DNA of 64,000 bases, taken from contig NZ_JAJNDA010000003.1 of assembly GCF_021026295.1 (NCBI RefSeq), positions 124,001 through 188,000 on the forward strand, written 5' to 3'. The notes beneath the pieces were generated by a model. That model ran no database searches. It was not told the origin of the DNA and was given only the letters and a program-made list of their open reading frames with translations. The position numbers were made by a program, and so were the translations under genes. Numbering within the stretch: the first letter of the stretch is position 1; each line of letters starts with the position of its first letter. Positions 50,707 through 58,320 of the stretch are shown here, piece after piece. The stretch comes from Actinomycetospora soli. GTDB lineage: Bacteria > Actinomycetota > Actinomycetes > Mycobacteriales > Pseudonocardiaceae.

Positions 50707-51546
50707 CTACGTACTCCTCAGGACGTCGTCGAGGGTCAGCGCGGGGTGGCCGGTGAGCGTGGGGATGTCGTCGGTGTCCGTGGCGAGCTCGCCGGCGGCG
50801 ATGGCGGTGTAGGTGCTGACCCAGGCGTCGAGCTGCCAGTCGGGGGCCTGCCCGGCGCGGGAGCGGTAGGCGTCGTCGAGGGTCTGGTCCTCGAAGCGGA
50901 CAGGGCGGCCCTGGTGGCGGCCGATCTTCTCGGCGGCCTCGGCGAGGGTGAGGGCCTCGCGGCCGGTGAGGCGGTAGGTCCGGCCGTCGTGCGGGGCCGG
51001 GTCGGCGAGGACGGCGGCCGCGGCGTCGGCGATGTCGTCCTGCGCGACCGCGGCGACCCGCCCCTCCCCCGCCGGGCCGCGGATGACGCCGTCGGCCTCG
51101 ACGAGCTCGGGGAGGAAGTCGAGGTAGAAGTTGTCGCGCAGCACGATCGGCGTGAGGCCGGAGGCGTGGAGGTGCTCCTCGGTGGCCGCGTGGTCGCGGG
51201 CGAGGGTGAACGTCGCCGTGGGCGAGGCCTCGGCGAAGGAGATGTAGACGAGGCGGCTCACGCCCGCGGCTGCGGCGGCGTCGATGAAGGTGCGGTGCTG
51301 GTCGACGCGGTCGGGGGTCTCCGAGCCCGACACCATGAGCACGGTCCCGACGCCGGTCAGGGCCTCGCGGACCTGGTCGGGACGGTCGTAGCTGCAGGCG
51401 ACGACGGTGGCGCCGGGCAGGTCGGGAGCACGGGCAGGAGTGCGCACGGCGAGGCGCTGCGGGATGCCGCGGCCGGCGAGACGACGGGCGATCCGGCCGC
51501 CGAGGCGGCCGGTCGCGCCGGTGACGGCGATCGGGAGCTCAGCCAT
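50707..51546 (-). CDS. NmrA/NAD(P)-binding oxidoreductase-like protein
   Basis: 279 residues from ATG 51546, overlapping the stop of the upstream SDR gene by 8 bases. The Rossmann motif is [17 protein letters not shown] (G-x-x-G-x-x-G) at the N-terminus. [12 protein letters not shown] and [14 protein letters not shown] fit the atypical SDR / NmrA-like NAD(P)H quinone oxidoreductase family (QOR2-like), where the Tyr-x-x-x-Lys catalytic pair is missing. It would bind NAD(P)H as a reductase or as a redox sensor. It belongs to a four-gene operon with NTF2-like, SDR and RidA genes divergent from a LysR regulator, so it is probably controlled by that regulator. Confidence 0.85.
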   Translation of the reverse strand: MAELPIAVTGATGRLGGRIARRLAGRGIPQRLAVRTPARAPDLPGATVVACSYDRPDQVREALTGVGTVLMVSGSETPDRVDQHRTFIDAAAAAGVSRLVYISFAEASPTATFTLARDHAATEEHLHASGLTPIVLRDNFYLDFLPELVEADGVIRGPAGEGRVAAVAQDDIADAAAAVLADPAPHDGRTYRLTGREALTLAEAAEKIGRHQGRPVRFEDQTLDDAYRSRAGQAPDWQLDAWVSTYTAIAAGELATDTDDIPTLTGHPALTLDDVLRST

Positions 51547-52383
51547 GCGGGATCTTGTACGGGGCGGTCATCCCGCCGTCCACCGGGAGCGCCACGCCGG
51601 TGACGTATCGCGCCTCGTCGGAGGCCAGCCAGGCGACGGCGTTCGCGATGTCGGCCGGCTCGACCCAGGAGATCGGCAGGGCGTGCATCCCCTGCATCGA
51701 TGCGGCCGCCGTGGCGCGATCGGCCCCGGGGACACCCCCGCTGAACAGCTCGTACATCGCCGGTTCTGGATCATGTCCGTGTCCACGTTCGTCGGGTGGA
51801 CCGTGTTGACCCGGATGCGGTGCGGTGCGAACTCGATCGCCAGCACCTTCATCAGCCCGACGAGGCCGTGCTTGGCGGCGCAGTAGTGCGCGAGGTTCGG
51901 GAAGCCGATCAGGCCGGCGACCGAGCTGGTCAGCACGATCGACCCGCCGCGCCCACCGTCGATGATCGCCGGAGCGGCGGCGCGCACGGTGTTGTAGGCA
52001 CCGGTCAGGTTGATGTCGATCATCTCGCGCCACGTGCGCTCGTCCAGCTGCAACGCCGGCGCGAAGCTCCCGATCCCGGCGTTCGCGACGACGACGTCGA
52101 GGCGGCCGAACTGCGCGACGGTCTCGGCCACCGCCTTCTCCAGCGCGGCGAGGTCCCGGACGTCGGCCTGCACGGCGAGGGCCCGTCGTCCCACAGCCTC
52201 GACGGCTTTCACGGTCTGCGCGAGCTCGGACGGGTCCGGCATCGGGTAGGGCGCGGAGTCGATCGGCGCGCAGAGGTCCACCACGGCGACGTCGGCGCCC
52301 TCCTCCGCGAGCCGGACGGCGTGAGCGCGGCCCTGGCCGCGCGCTCCCCCGGTGATCAGGGCGACCGCACCGATGAGCTTCAC
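51539..52383 (-). pseudogene. SDR oxidoreductase, mycofactocin-type, single frameshift
   Basis: From GTG 52383 (GTGA overlap with the upstream NTF2-like gene) the frame encodes a classical [32 protein letters not shown], the catalytic SSVAGL...YCAAKHG (Ser, Tyr, Lys) and [16 protein letters not shown]. At about 51,766 the frame breaks. The next frame continues [19 protein letters not shown], then [20 protein letters not shown] and [14 protein letters not shown]. Adding one C to AACCGGCG restores the expected NPAMYE. The [10 protein letters not shown] nucleotide-binding motif and long insertion are typical of mycofactocin-coupled SDRs (TIGR03971), which use a non-exchangeable NAD. The intact gene would give about 281 residues. 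Either a sequencing error or a recent inactivation. Confidence 0.75.
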
Positions 52384-52979
52384 GGCAGGACCCGGTCGAT
52401 CTCCGGCGCGAGCAGCTCGGCGGCGCGCTCCGCGGTGATGACGTCGGCCGGGTCGGGCCGGCTGATCTCGCGCGACGCGGCGTCCTCGTAGACGTGCTCG
52501 CCGATGAGGCGCTGACGGTCGTCGTAGGGCCAGACGAACGCGAGGGTGCGGCGCAGCAGGTACATCTCGGCGGGGTCGTCGCCGGCGCGGATGTCGGCGA
52601 AGGCGCTGTCGCCGAGCATGGGCGCCGGGACGAAGGCGTTGAACACGACCTCGCCGGAGAAGCCGTGGTCGTTCACCGCGATGTCCTGGTCGGCCACCCA
52701 CATGACGATCGCGTTCGCCGCCATGAGCGACTCGTAGAACGCGACGACCTGCTCCATCCCGTCGAGGATGATCGACTGCCCGCCCTCGTGGAGGCGGTAG
52801 TGCGGGTGCTCGACGGTCATGTCGGGCGCGAGGAGCTCCTGGTAGCGGCCCGCGACCTCGAGCAGGCCGTGCCGTCGGTAGTTCTTGAGGATGGCGCGGT
52901 GGCGCGGGTTGTCGACATCCTGGAGCTGCTTCTCCAGCCCCGCGAACATCGTCACGAACTCGTGGTCGTACTTCCCCAT
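52380..52979 (-). CDS. NTF2-like / SnoaL-like protein
   Basis: 199 residues from ATG 52979 with GAGGAGAA upstream; a longer in-frame start is rejected. The centre resembles the NTF2-like fold: [20 protein letters not shown], then [20 protein letters not shown] and [13 protein letters not shown]. These cone-shaped barrels include SnoaL-type cyclases and steroid isomerases; several His, Asp and Tyr could be catalytic, but the set is not diagnostic. It is first in the operon and divergent from a LysR regulator. The operon (NTF2-like, mycofactocin-type SDR, NmrA, RidA) suggests oxidation and handling of a small alcohol or terpenoid-like compound. Confidence 0.75.
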   Translation of the reverse strand: MGKYDHEFVTMFAGLEKQLQDVDNPRHRAILKNYRRHGLLEVAGRYQELLAPDMTVEHPHYRLHEGGQSIILDGMEQVVAFYESLMAANAIVMWVADQDIAVNDHGFSGEVVFNAFVPAPMLGDSAFADIRAGDDPAEMYLLRRTLAFVWPYDDRQRLIGEHVYEDAASREISRPDPADVITAERAAELLAPEIDRVLP

Positions 52980-53063
52980 GGTGGTTCTCCTCGGTGGTGG
53001 TGACCTCACCGAGGTTCAGGTGTGCGGCAGGCGGCGTCCACGACACTTCTCGTCGGCGGCGTG

Positions 53064-53075
53064 AACCGATCGGTT
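53064..53075. promoter_or_regulatory. 12-bp palindrome, candidate LysR operator
   Basis: AACCGATCGGTT is a perfect palindrome in the divergent gap, 84 bases upstream of the NTF2-like start (minus) and 52 bases upstream of the LysR start (plus). This position suits a LysR-type site that controls both the regulator and the operon. Confidence 0.55.
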
Positions 53076-53127
53076 ATCGCCGCAGCTCAAAGGCTCCTAG
53101 TGTTGGTGACCTGGCACACTTGTCGCC

Positions 53128-54045
53128 GTGGACCTCAACCTGCACCTCGTGCGCTACCTGACGGCCGTGGTCGACGAGGGACACTTCGGACGCGCCGCGG
53201 CCCGGCTCTACGTGAGCGGTCCGGCGCTGAGCAAGCAGGTGCGGACGCTCGAACGGAAGCTCGGGGTCGACCTCGTCGACCGCAGCGCGCACCCCGTCGT
53301 CGCGACGGAGGCCGGGCGTCGCTTCCTCGCCGAGGCGCGGGTCGCCCTCGCAGCGGCGGACCGTGCGGTCGCGGCGGTCGACGCGTACCGCCGGTCGGCC
53401 TCCGGCGTGCTCCGGCTCGGGTTCATGACCGCCGCGACCGGCACCCACACCCGCCGCATCCTCGAGGAGATGGAGCGCGAGGTCCCCGACGTCTCCGTCC
53501 AGCTCGTGCAGCTGACCTGGCCCGACCAGGCCGAGGCGGTCCGTGCCGGCACCGTCGACGCGTCGCTGGTGCGGCCGCCCGTCGTCGACGGCGAGGGGCT
53601 GTGTCTCGACGTGGTCCGCCACGAGCCGCGGGTCGTGGCCCTGTCGGCGCGCCACCGGCTCGCGACGCGGACGTCGGTCGAGCTGTCCGACCTCGACGAC
53701 GACCCCCACGTCGACGACGACGAGACCGACCGGGTGTGGGTCCGCTGGTGGGCCTGCGACCCGCGACCGAGCGGCCGTCCGGTCCGCTACGGACCGGTGG
53801 TGCACACCCTCGACGAGCTGCTCGAGGTCGTCGCCGCGGACCGGGCCGTCGCCATCACCGGCGGCTCCGTGGCCGACAGCTACCGCCACCCCGAGGTGGT
53901 GTTCCTGCCCGTTCTCGACGCCGACCCGTGCCCGATCTCGCTCTGCACCCGCGCGGACGACCGCTCCTCCGGGGTCGAGGCGCTGCGCCGGGCGGTCGAG
54001 ACGTTCCGGCGCTCCTCGGACACGGCCCTCGTGGCCCCGACCTAG
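53128..54045 (+). CDS. LysR family transcriptional regulator
   Basis: 305 residues from GTG 53128. The N-terminal helix-turn-helix is LRYLTAVV-like: YLTAVVDEGHFGRAAARLYV followed by SGPALSKQVRTLERKLGVDL. A linker helix and a two-lobed effector domain follow (SGVLRLGFMTAATGTHTRR, ...DASLVRPPVV). LysR proteins sense a small co-inducer and usually activate the divergent operon. Here the divergent operon encodes NTF2-like, SDR, NmrA and RidA proteins. The 12-bp palindrome at 53064-53075 is a candidate operator. The C-terminus overlaps the convergent SRPBCC gene by 4 bases. Confidence 0.92.
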   Translation: MDLNLHLVRYLTAVVDEGHFGRAAARLYVSGPALSKQVRTLERKLGVDLVDRSAHPVVATEAGRRFLAEARVALAAADRAVAAVDAYRRSASGVLRLGFMTAATGTHTRRILEEMEREVPDVSVQLVQLTWPDQAEAVRAGTVDASLVRPPVVDGEGLCLDVVRHEPRVVALSARHRLATRTSVELSDLDDDPHVDDDETDRVWVRWWACDPRPSGRPVRYGPVVHTLDELLEVVAADRAVAITGGSVADSYRHPEVVFLPVLDADPCPISLCTRADDRSSGVEALRRAVETFRRSSDTALVAPT

Positions 54046-54485
54046 TCGAGCGCGCCCGCGAGGCTCTCGAGGCAGGCCGCCCAGCCGGTCCGCATGCCCT
54101 CGACGGCGTCGTCGCCGGAGAGGCCCTCGACGGTGAGGTCGAGCCGGGTGCCGCCATCGACGGGGTGCAGCAGCATCGTGCAGCGGGAGCTCTCGTTCAT
54201 GTCCTCGCCCGAGGTGACGACGTCCATGACGAGGCGCGTGACCGGCTCGAAGACGGCGAAGGTCGCGACCTCCCGGTAGTCGTCGCCGGCGGGTCGGGGG
54301 CCGAACCGGATGCGGTAGCCCCCGCCCTGCGCGGCCTCGACCTCGCAGCTCGACACGAGCCACTCCGGGTCGGGGCAGAGCCACCGCTCGAGCAGCTCGG
54401 CGCGGGTGAGGGCGCCCCAGACCTTCTCGGGCGGCGCGGGGTAGGTCCGGTCGAGGTCGAACGAGAGCAGCGGGGCGATGGTCAT
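54042..54485 (-). CDS. SRPBCC (AHSA1-like) domain protein
   Basis: 147 residues from ATG 54485, which overlaps the ArsR-like stop (ATGA). It has the START/AHSA1 outline: FDLDRTYPAPPEKVWGALT, ELLERWLCPDPEWL, GGGYRIRFGPRPAGDDYREV and GGTRLDLTVEGLS, with a C-terminal helix (GMRTGWAACLESLAGAL). Such proteins bind hydrophobic ligands in a helix-grip cavity. ArsR-type regulator plus AHSA1-like protein is a common two-gene unit in Actinomycetota; the ligand is unknown. It overlaps the LysR gene's end by 4 bases in convergent orientation. Confidence 0.85.
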   Translation of the reverse strand: MTIAPLLSFDLDRTYPAPPEKVWGALTRAELLERWLCPDPEWLVSSCEVEAAQGGGYRIRFGPRPAGDDYREVATFAVFEPVTRLVMDVVTSGEDMNESSRCTMLLHPVDGGTRLDLTVEGLSGDDAVEGMRTGWAACLESLAGALD

Positions 54486-54787
54486 GTCTCCTCCAGGAGG
54501 GTGCCGAGCGCGTCCAGCCGGGCCGACCAGAGCGCCTGTTGGTGTGCGGTCCACTCCGCCACGGCGACGAGCGCGTCGTCGCGCAGCCGGCACTCGCGCA
54601 CGCGACCGCGCTTCACGGTCGACACGAGCCCGGCCTCCTCGAGCACGCGGACGTGCTTGAGGACGGCCGGGAGCGACATCGCCGTCGGCACCGGCAGGGA
54701 GCCGACCGGCGCCGGCCCGCGGGCGAGGCGCTCGACGATCGCCAGCCGGGTCGGGTCGCCCAGGGCCGCGAACTGATGGTGAACCAC
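54482..54787 (-). CDS. ArsR family transcriptional regulator
   Basis: 101 residues from GTG 54787; TTG 54823 would add 12 residues. Winged helix-turn-helix: HQFAALGDPTRLAIVERLAR, then TAMSLPAVLKHVRVLEEAGL and VSTVKRGRVRECRL. The metal-binding CxC of true arsenic sensors is missing; the position reads PAPVGSLPVP, so this is a non-metal ArsR of the kind paired with AHSA1-like proteins. A strong palindrome covers the GTG start, so autorepression is likely. TTGACG at 54823-54818 (minus strand) could be the -35 box of a leaderless promoter for GTG 54787. Confidence 0.85.
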   Translation of the reverse strand: MVHHQFAALGDPTRLAIVERLARGPAPVGSLPVPTAMSLPAVLKHVRVLEEAGLVSTVKRGRVRECRLRDDALVAVAEWTAHQQALWSARLDALGTLLEET

Positions 54788-54796
54788 GTGGTTAAC
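54779..54796 (-). promoter_or_regulatory. Palindrome over the ArsR gene start, likely operator
   Basis: AACCACGTGGTT at 54782-54793 is perfect, and flanking GTG/AAC extends it to an 18-bp near-palindrome. It spans the GTG start codon at 54787-54785. With TTGACG 25-30 bases upstream this fits an autoregulated leaderless promoter. Confidence 0.6.
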
Positions 54797-54853
54797 TGTT
54801 GCGGGTGATCTCCGTGGCGTCAAGGGGCTGAGTCGGCACTGCCTCTGCGGGAG

Positions 54854-54872
54854 CCGTGTCCGTCGGACACGG
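54854..54872 (-). terminator. Hairpin after the VOC/HxlR operon
   Basis: CCGTGTCC (54854-54861), loop GTC and GGACACGG (54865-54872) form a perfect 8-bp stem 33 bases downstream of the HxlR stop. No U-tract follows. It separates that operon from the ArsR promoter. Confidence 0.6.
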
Positions 54873-54904
54873 ATACGCGCAGCACCCGTCGTCGGGAAGG
54901 GAGA

Positions 54905-55546
54905 TCACGCCGCCAGGTGGAACGTCTCCGCGAACCGCCCGAGCAGGCGACCAGGACCGTGGAGCACCTCGACGACACCCGTCGAGATCGCGTGCTCCGG
55001 GGCGAGCTCGCCGGTGATGACCCGGCGGATGTCCGGCCCCGCCGCGAAGGCGAGGTCGGCGGGACCGCCGCCGCGTGCCACGTCGAGCGACGGGCCGTCG
55101 ACCCGGATCAGCAGCTCCACCTCGCCGAGGTGCGCGGAGTACGCCGTGGCCGGGAACGACGCCGCCACCGGCGCGCGGAAGGCCGACCGGAGAGCGACCG
55201 TGAGGGCGTCCGGGGTGATGACCTGCTCGTCCCGCGGCTCCCCCAACGCCTTGAACCCCCAGGCCGAGAGGGCCAGCACGATCGGCTCGAGCTCGCGGCC
55301 GTACGGCGTCAGCTCGTAGATGATCACGCGGGACCGGGGCGCCCGACGGATGATCCCGGCCGCCTGCAGCTCCTTGAGCCGGGCCGCGAGGATGTTGGTG
55401 GGGATGCGCGGCAGGCCCGCGGCGAGCTCGCCGTTGCGACGGGGCCCGACGAGGAGGTCCCGCACGATCAGCAGCGCCCAGCGCTCCCCGATGAGCTCGA
55501 TCGCGCGGGTGACCCCGTCGTACTGCCCGTACTCGCGTGGCGCCAT
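54905..55546 (-). CDS. HxlR family transcriptional regulator with extended C-terminus
   Basis: 213 residues from ATG 55546, overlapping the VOC gene stop (TGATG). The first ~100 residues are the HxlR winged helix: GVTRAIELIGERWALLIVRD, then ELAAGLPRIPTNILAARLKE, LQAAGIIRRAPRSRVIIYEL and LSAWGFKALG. The remaining ~110 residues are an unusual C-terminal part (ITPDALTVALRSAF, GEVELLIRVDGPSLDVARGG) resembling an SCP2-like lipid-binding domain, which is seen in longer actinobacterial HxlR proteins. It probably senses a lipophilic molecule and controls the coupled VOC gene. A candidate operator lies upstream of the VOC gene at 56025-56041. Confidence 0.88.
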   Translation of the reverse strand: MAPREYGQYDGVTRAIELIGERWALLIVRDLLVGPRRNGELAAGLPRIPTNILAARLKELQAAGIIRRAPRSRVIIYELTPYGRELEPIVLALSAWGFKALGEPRDEQVITPDALTVALRSAFRAPVAASFPATAYSAHLGEVELLIRVDGPSLDVARGGGPADLAFAAGPDIRRVITGELAPEHAISTGVVEVLHGPGRLLGRFAETFHLAA

Positions 55547-55983
55547 CAGGCCTGCTGGTCGGCCAGGTGCGCGTCGGGGCCCTGCGCGGCGGCCTGCGGG
55601 TCCATCCAGCCGAACTCGAGGACGTTGCCGTCGGGGTCGGTGAGCTGGCGCTGGTACATGAAGCCGTAGTCCGACGCGTCCCGCGCCTCGGTGCCGCCCG
55701 TCGCGAGGCCGGCGGTCACGGCGGCGTCCACGGCCTCCCGGCTCTCGAGGAAGAGCGCGGTCGCGACGGAGACGGTCTCGGCCGGGTTGCCGATCGGCCT
55801 GTCGGTGAAGGTCTGGAAGAAGTCGCGGAGCAGCAGCATGAAGAAGTTGTGGTCCTCCTCCACGACGACGCACGCGGCGTTGTGGTCGGTGAACGCCGGG
55901 TTGATGCGGAACCCGAGCGACTCGTAGAAGGCCTTCGACCGGTCGAGGTCGGTCACGGGCAGATTGACGAACATCGCGGGCAT
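55546..55983 (-). CDS. VOC family (glyoxalase/bleomycin-resistance-like) protein
   Basis: 145 residues from ATG 55983, with GGGAGC upstream. It has the beta-alpha-beta-beta-beta outline of VOC: FVNLPVTDLDRSKAFYESLG, then HNAACVVVEEDHNFFMLL and the C-terminal DPDGNVLEFGWMD with a Glu that binds metal in relatives. MLLLRDFFQTFTDRPIG is typical of the 'YP_/ydeN-like' lactoylglutathione-lyase-related subgroup common in Actinomycetota and Proteobacteria. The substrate is unknown; these proteins are often stress- or drug-linked. It is the first gene of the VOC-HxlR operon. Confidence 0.87.
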   Translation of the reverse strand: MPAMFVNLPVTDLDRSKAFYESLGFRINPAFTDHNAACVVVEEDHNFFMLLLRDFFQTFTDRPIGNPAETVSVATALFLESREAVDAAVTAGLATGGTEARDASDYGFMYQRQLTDPDGNVLEFGWMDPQAAAQGPDAHLADQQA

Positions 55984-56024
55984 CGGGGGCTCCCTGGCAT
56001 CGCCGGTGTGCGGACGGCGATTAG

Positions 56025-56041
56025 ACTTGCAAAAAACAAGT
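56025..56041 (-). promoter_or_regulatory. ACTTG-N7-CAAGT repeat, candidate HxlR operator
   Basis: ACTTGCAAAAAACAAGT is an inverted repeat with 5-base arms and a 7-base A-rich spacer, about 40 bases upstream of the VOC start. TCTAAT on the minus strand at 56025-56020 resembles a -10 box, so a repressor bound here would block the promoter. An AT-rich site of this type is conspicuous in 70% GC DNA. Confidence 0.6.
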
Positions 56042-56048
56042 AGCCCCG

Positions 56049-56822
56049 TCAAGCCCGTTCGTACGTTTGTAGGACCATAGCGTTGCGCGCGTGCGGCACC
56101 AGGGCGAAGAGCCGGACGGCCGTCGAGGTCCGCCCGCCGGTGCGCGTGGCCGTGGCGTCGACGAGGGAGAGCTCGTCGACGAGCCGCGGGGCCACCCGCG
56201 CGAGGTCCGCGGTCGACGACGCGAACCCGGTGTCGGCCGCCCGCATCGCCGGCTGCAGGCCGGCGACCCACGTCACCCACGGCGCGACGGTGTCGGCCAC
56301 GAGCGTGCTCCCGCGGGTCATCGCCCCGTGCACGGTCGCGTCCACCCCCGCGGGATCGAGGTACATGAGCAGGCCCTCGGCGAGGACGAGGCGCGGGAGG
56401 TCGGCGGGGAAGAGGTCGAACGAGGCGGGGTCGGTCACGTCCGCAGCGACCGCCGTCCGGAGCTCGGGGTACAGCCGGCGCCGCAGGTCGATGACCGGTT
56501 CCTGGTCGACGTCGAACCACTGCACGCCCGGCCCCGGGTCGAGACGCAGCACCCGGCTGTCGAGCCCGCACCCCAGGTGCAGCACCACGGCCTCGTCGTG
56601 CCGGGCCAGCCACCCGCGCGCGATGTCGTCGATGAGCTTCGCCCGCGCGCAGATCAGCGGGGTGTTGCCGCCGAGGCTCAACCCGAGGTCCGGCGGGTCG
56701 TCGACGCGCGCGAGCAGCTCGGCGGCGTACGGGTCGTTCAGGATCGGGCGCTCCGACGCGGCGTCGTGCGCGTGCATCGTCAGCGTCCACAGCATGGTGC
56801 GCTGTTCCTGCTGCAGTTCCAT
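56049..56822 (-). CDS. SAM-dependent methyltransferase, LCM/PPM1-like
   Basis: 257 residues from ATG 56822, with GGGAAG about 11 bases upstream, in the CCGTCGTCGGGAAG motif. The SAM-binding core reads VVLHLGCGLDSRVLRLD, then VQWFDVDQEPVIDLRRRLYP and VLAEGLLMYLDP. These define the leucine-carboxyl-methyltransferase-like family (PF04072), including mycobacterial class I methyltransferases that act on O-nucleophiles of small molecules. The substrate is unknown; actinobacterial members often methylate polyketide or fatty-acid-type compounds. It follows the TPR gene with a 29-base gap on the same strand. Confidence 0.87.
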   Translation of the reverse strand: MELQQEQRTMLWTLTMHAHDAASERPILNDPYAAELLARVDDPPDLGLSLGGNTPLICARAKLIDDIARGWLARHDEAVVLHLGCGLDSRVLRLDPGPGVQWFDVDQEPVIDLRRRLYPELRTAVAADVTDPASFDLFPADLPRLVLAEGLLMYLDPAGVDATVHGAMTRGSTLVADTVAPWVTWVAGLQPAMRAADTGFASSTADLARVAPRLVDELSLVDATATRTGGRTSTAVRLFALVPHARNAMVLQTYERA

Positions 56823-56851
56823 GCGCGGGGACTTCCCGACGACGGGTGCGC

Positions 56852-57589
56852 TCAGCCCTGGCGCTCGGCCAACCACTGCCGCCAGGCGGCCGCCGTCCCC
56901 GTGTCGCCGAGCAGGTCGGCGTCGACGGCCAGCGCGCCGCCCGACCGCAGCGTCCACGGGTGCCGCTCCCCCAGCACGCGGCCGGCACGCGCGAACACCT
57001 CGGCGTCCACCGACCGCGCCCACACCACGTCACCCGCGCCGCGCAGGACCGCGCCGAACTGGTGCGCGGCGTCGATGGTGCGCGGGTCGTCCTCACCGAA
57101 CACCCGACGGTGCCGCTCCAGCGACTCCTGGGCGAGCTCCCGCACCAGGTCGATCGCGTCCAGTGCCACCCCGAGGGCGACGATGTTCCGTCCCGTGTCG
57201 AGCGTGTGCGGCGCGTCCGGACCGAGCACGTCCCGACGGCGGATATGCACGTCGTCATAGACCCGCAGGGCCTCCTGCAGCTCCCCGACCTGCGCCAATG
57301 TCGCCGCCAGACTGCTCGCGGTCGTCAGGGTGCGCGAGTCGTCGACGCCGTGCAGCCGAACCCGCCGCGCCAGCGTGTCGCGGTCGACTGCGAGGGCGAA
57401 GTCGGTGTCGCCGAGCTGGGCGACGAGGCCGGCGAAGCGGTCGGCCGCGGCCAGCGTGTCCTCGTGGTCCGGGCCGAGCTCGTCCCGACGGCGGGTCAGC
57501 ACCTGCTCGAGCAGCGCGTGCGCCTCGTCGATGCGTCCCTCGCGATCGGCCGCGACGGCCGCGTCGAACTGCTCGTCGTCGACGGCCAC
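56852..57589 (-). CDS. Tetratricopeptide-repeat protein
   Basis: 245 residues from GTG 57589. Several ~42-residue helical repeats of the TPR_10/TPR_12 (kinesin-light-chain-like) type can be seen: EAHALLEQVLTRRRDELGPD, HEDTLAAADRFAGLVAQLGD, EALRVYDDVHIRRRDVLGPD and VRELAQESLERHRRVFGEDD, each ending in an H-P-x-T-L-like element (ERHPWTLRSGGAL). Such superhelices bind partner proteins. No enzyme or STAND ATPase domain is attached, so it is a stand-alone TPR protein. It precedes the LCM-like methyltransferase gene and is divergent from the oxygenase gene (50-base gap). Confidence 0.88.
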   Translation of the reverse strand: MAVDDEQFDAAVAADREGRIDEAHALLEQVLTRRRDELGPDHEDTLAAADRFAGLVAQLGDTDFALAVDRDTLARRVRLHGVDDSRTLTTASSLAATLAQVGELQEALRVYDDVHIRRRDVLGPDAPHTLDTGRNIVALGVALDAIDLVRELAQESLERHRRVFGEDDPRTIDAAHQFGAVLRGAGDVVWARSVDAEVFARAGRVLGERHPWTLRSGGALAVDADLLGDTGTAAAWRQWLAERQG

Positions 57590-57639
57590 GCCGGGAGCCT
57601 AGGGGCGACTGCAACGGAACACGGCGGCACGGGGTTCCT

Positions 57640-58320
57640 GTGGACGTGACTCCCGACCCGCTGGCCGCCCTCGACACCGACGGCTTCGCCCGGCTGCCCG
57701 GCCTCCTCGACCCGGCCACGTGCCGCGAGCTCGCCGCGATGTTCGACGACGACGCCCGCTTCCGGTCGACCGTCGTCATGGCGCGGCACGCCTTCGGCGA
57801 GGGCCGCTACCGGTACTTCGCCGACCCGCTGCCGGACGTGGTCACCGAGCTGCGGACGGGGCTCTACCCGCGGCTCGCGGCGGTCGCGAACCGGTGGGCC
57901 GAGGTGCTCGGCGAACCGGGGTTTCCGGCGACCCACGCCGAGTACCGCGCGCGATGCGCGGCGGCCGGCCAGACGAAGCCGACGCCGCTGCTGCTGCGCT
58001 ACGGGCCGACCGGCTACAACTGCCTGCACCAGGACCTCTACGGCGACCTCGCCTTCCCGCTGCAGGTCCTCGTGATGCTGAGCGAGCCGGACGTCGACTT
58101 CACCGGCGGCGAGAGCGTGTTCGTCGAGCAGCGCCCGCGGCAGCAGTCCCGGGCGAGCGTGGTGCGTCCCGGCCTGGGCGACGCGGTCGTGTTCCCGGTG
58201 CACCACCGCCCGCGCCGCGGCGCCCGGGGCCATCACCGGGTGCAGATGCGGCACGGGGTGTCGACGGTGCACAGTGGATCGCGGCACGTGCTCGGGGTGA
58301 TCTTCCACGACGCGGCCTGA
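57640..58320 (+). CDS. 2-oxoglutarate/Fe(II) oxygenase
   Basis: 226 residues from GTG 57640 (or GTG 57646), with GGGG 5 bases upstream; a much longer in-frame ORF upstream lies antisense to the TPR and methyltransferase genes and is rejected. The double-stranded beta-helix shows the facial triad: CLHQDLYGDLAFPLQVLVML (H-x-D) and MRHGVSTVHSG (distal His), followed by SRHVLGVIFHDA, the Arg that binds 2-oxoglutarate. GGESVFVEQRPR fits the 2OG-FeII_Oxy_2-type family. The substrate is unknown: AlkB-like repair or small-molecule hydroxylation are both possible. It ends right beside the convergent methionine aminopeptidase gene. Confidence 0.88.
   Translation: MDVTPDPLAALDTDGFARLPGLLDPATCRELAAMFDDDARFRSTVVMARHAFGEGRYRYFADPLPDVVTELRTGLYPRLAAVANRWAEVLGEPGFPATHAEYRARCAAAGQTKPTPLLLRYGPTGYNCLHQDLYGDLAFPLQVLVMLSEPDVDFTGGESVFVEQRPRQQSRASVVRPGLGDAVVFPVHHRPRRGARGHHRVQMRHGVSTVHSGSRHVLGVIFHDAA

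Noticed and set aside
53074-54384. Minus-strand ORF of 436 codons over the LysR gene
   Set aside because: The LysR helix-turn-helix is clear on the plus strand. The antisense product is repetitive Arg/Asp/Gly-rich noise.
56083-57639. Long in-frame 5' extension of the 2OG oxygenase ORF
   Set aside because: It overlaps two well-supported minus-strand genes (methyltransferase and TPR), and the extension is Arg/Pro/Ser-rich without motifs. A ribosome-binding site exists at GTG 57640.
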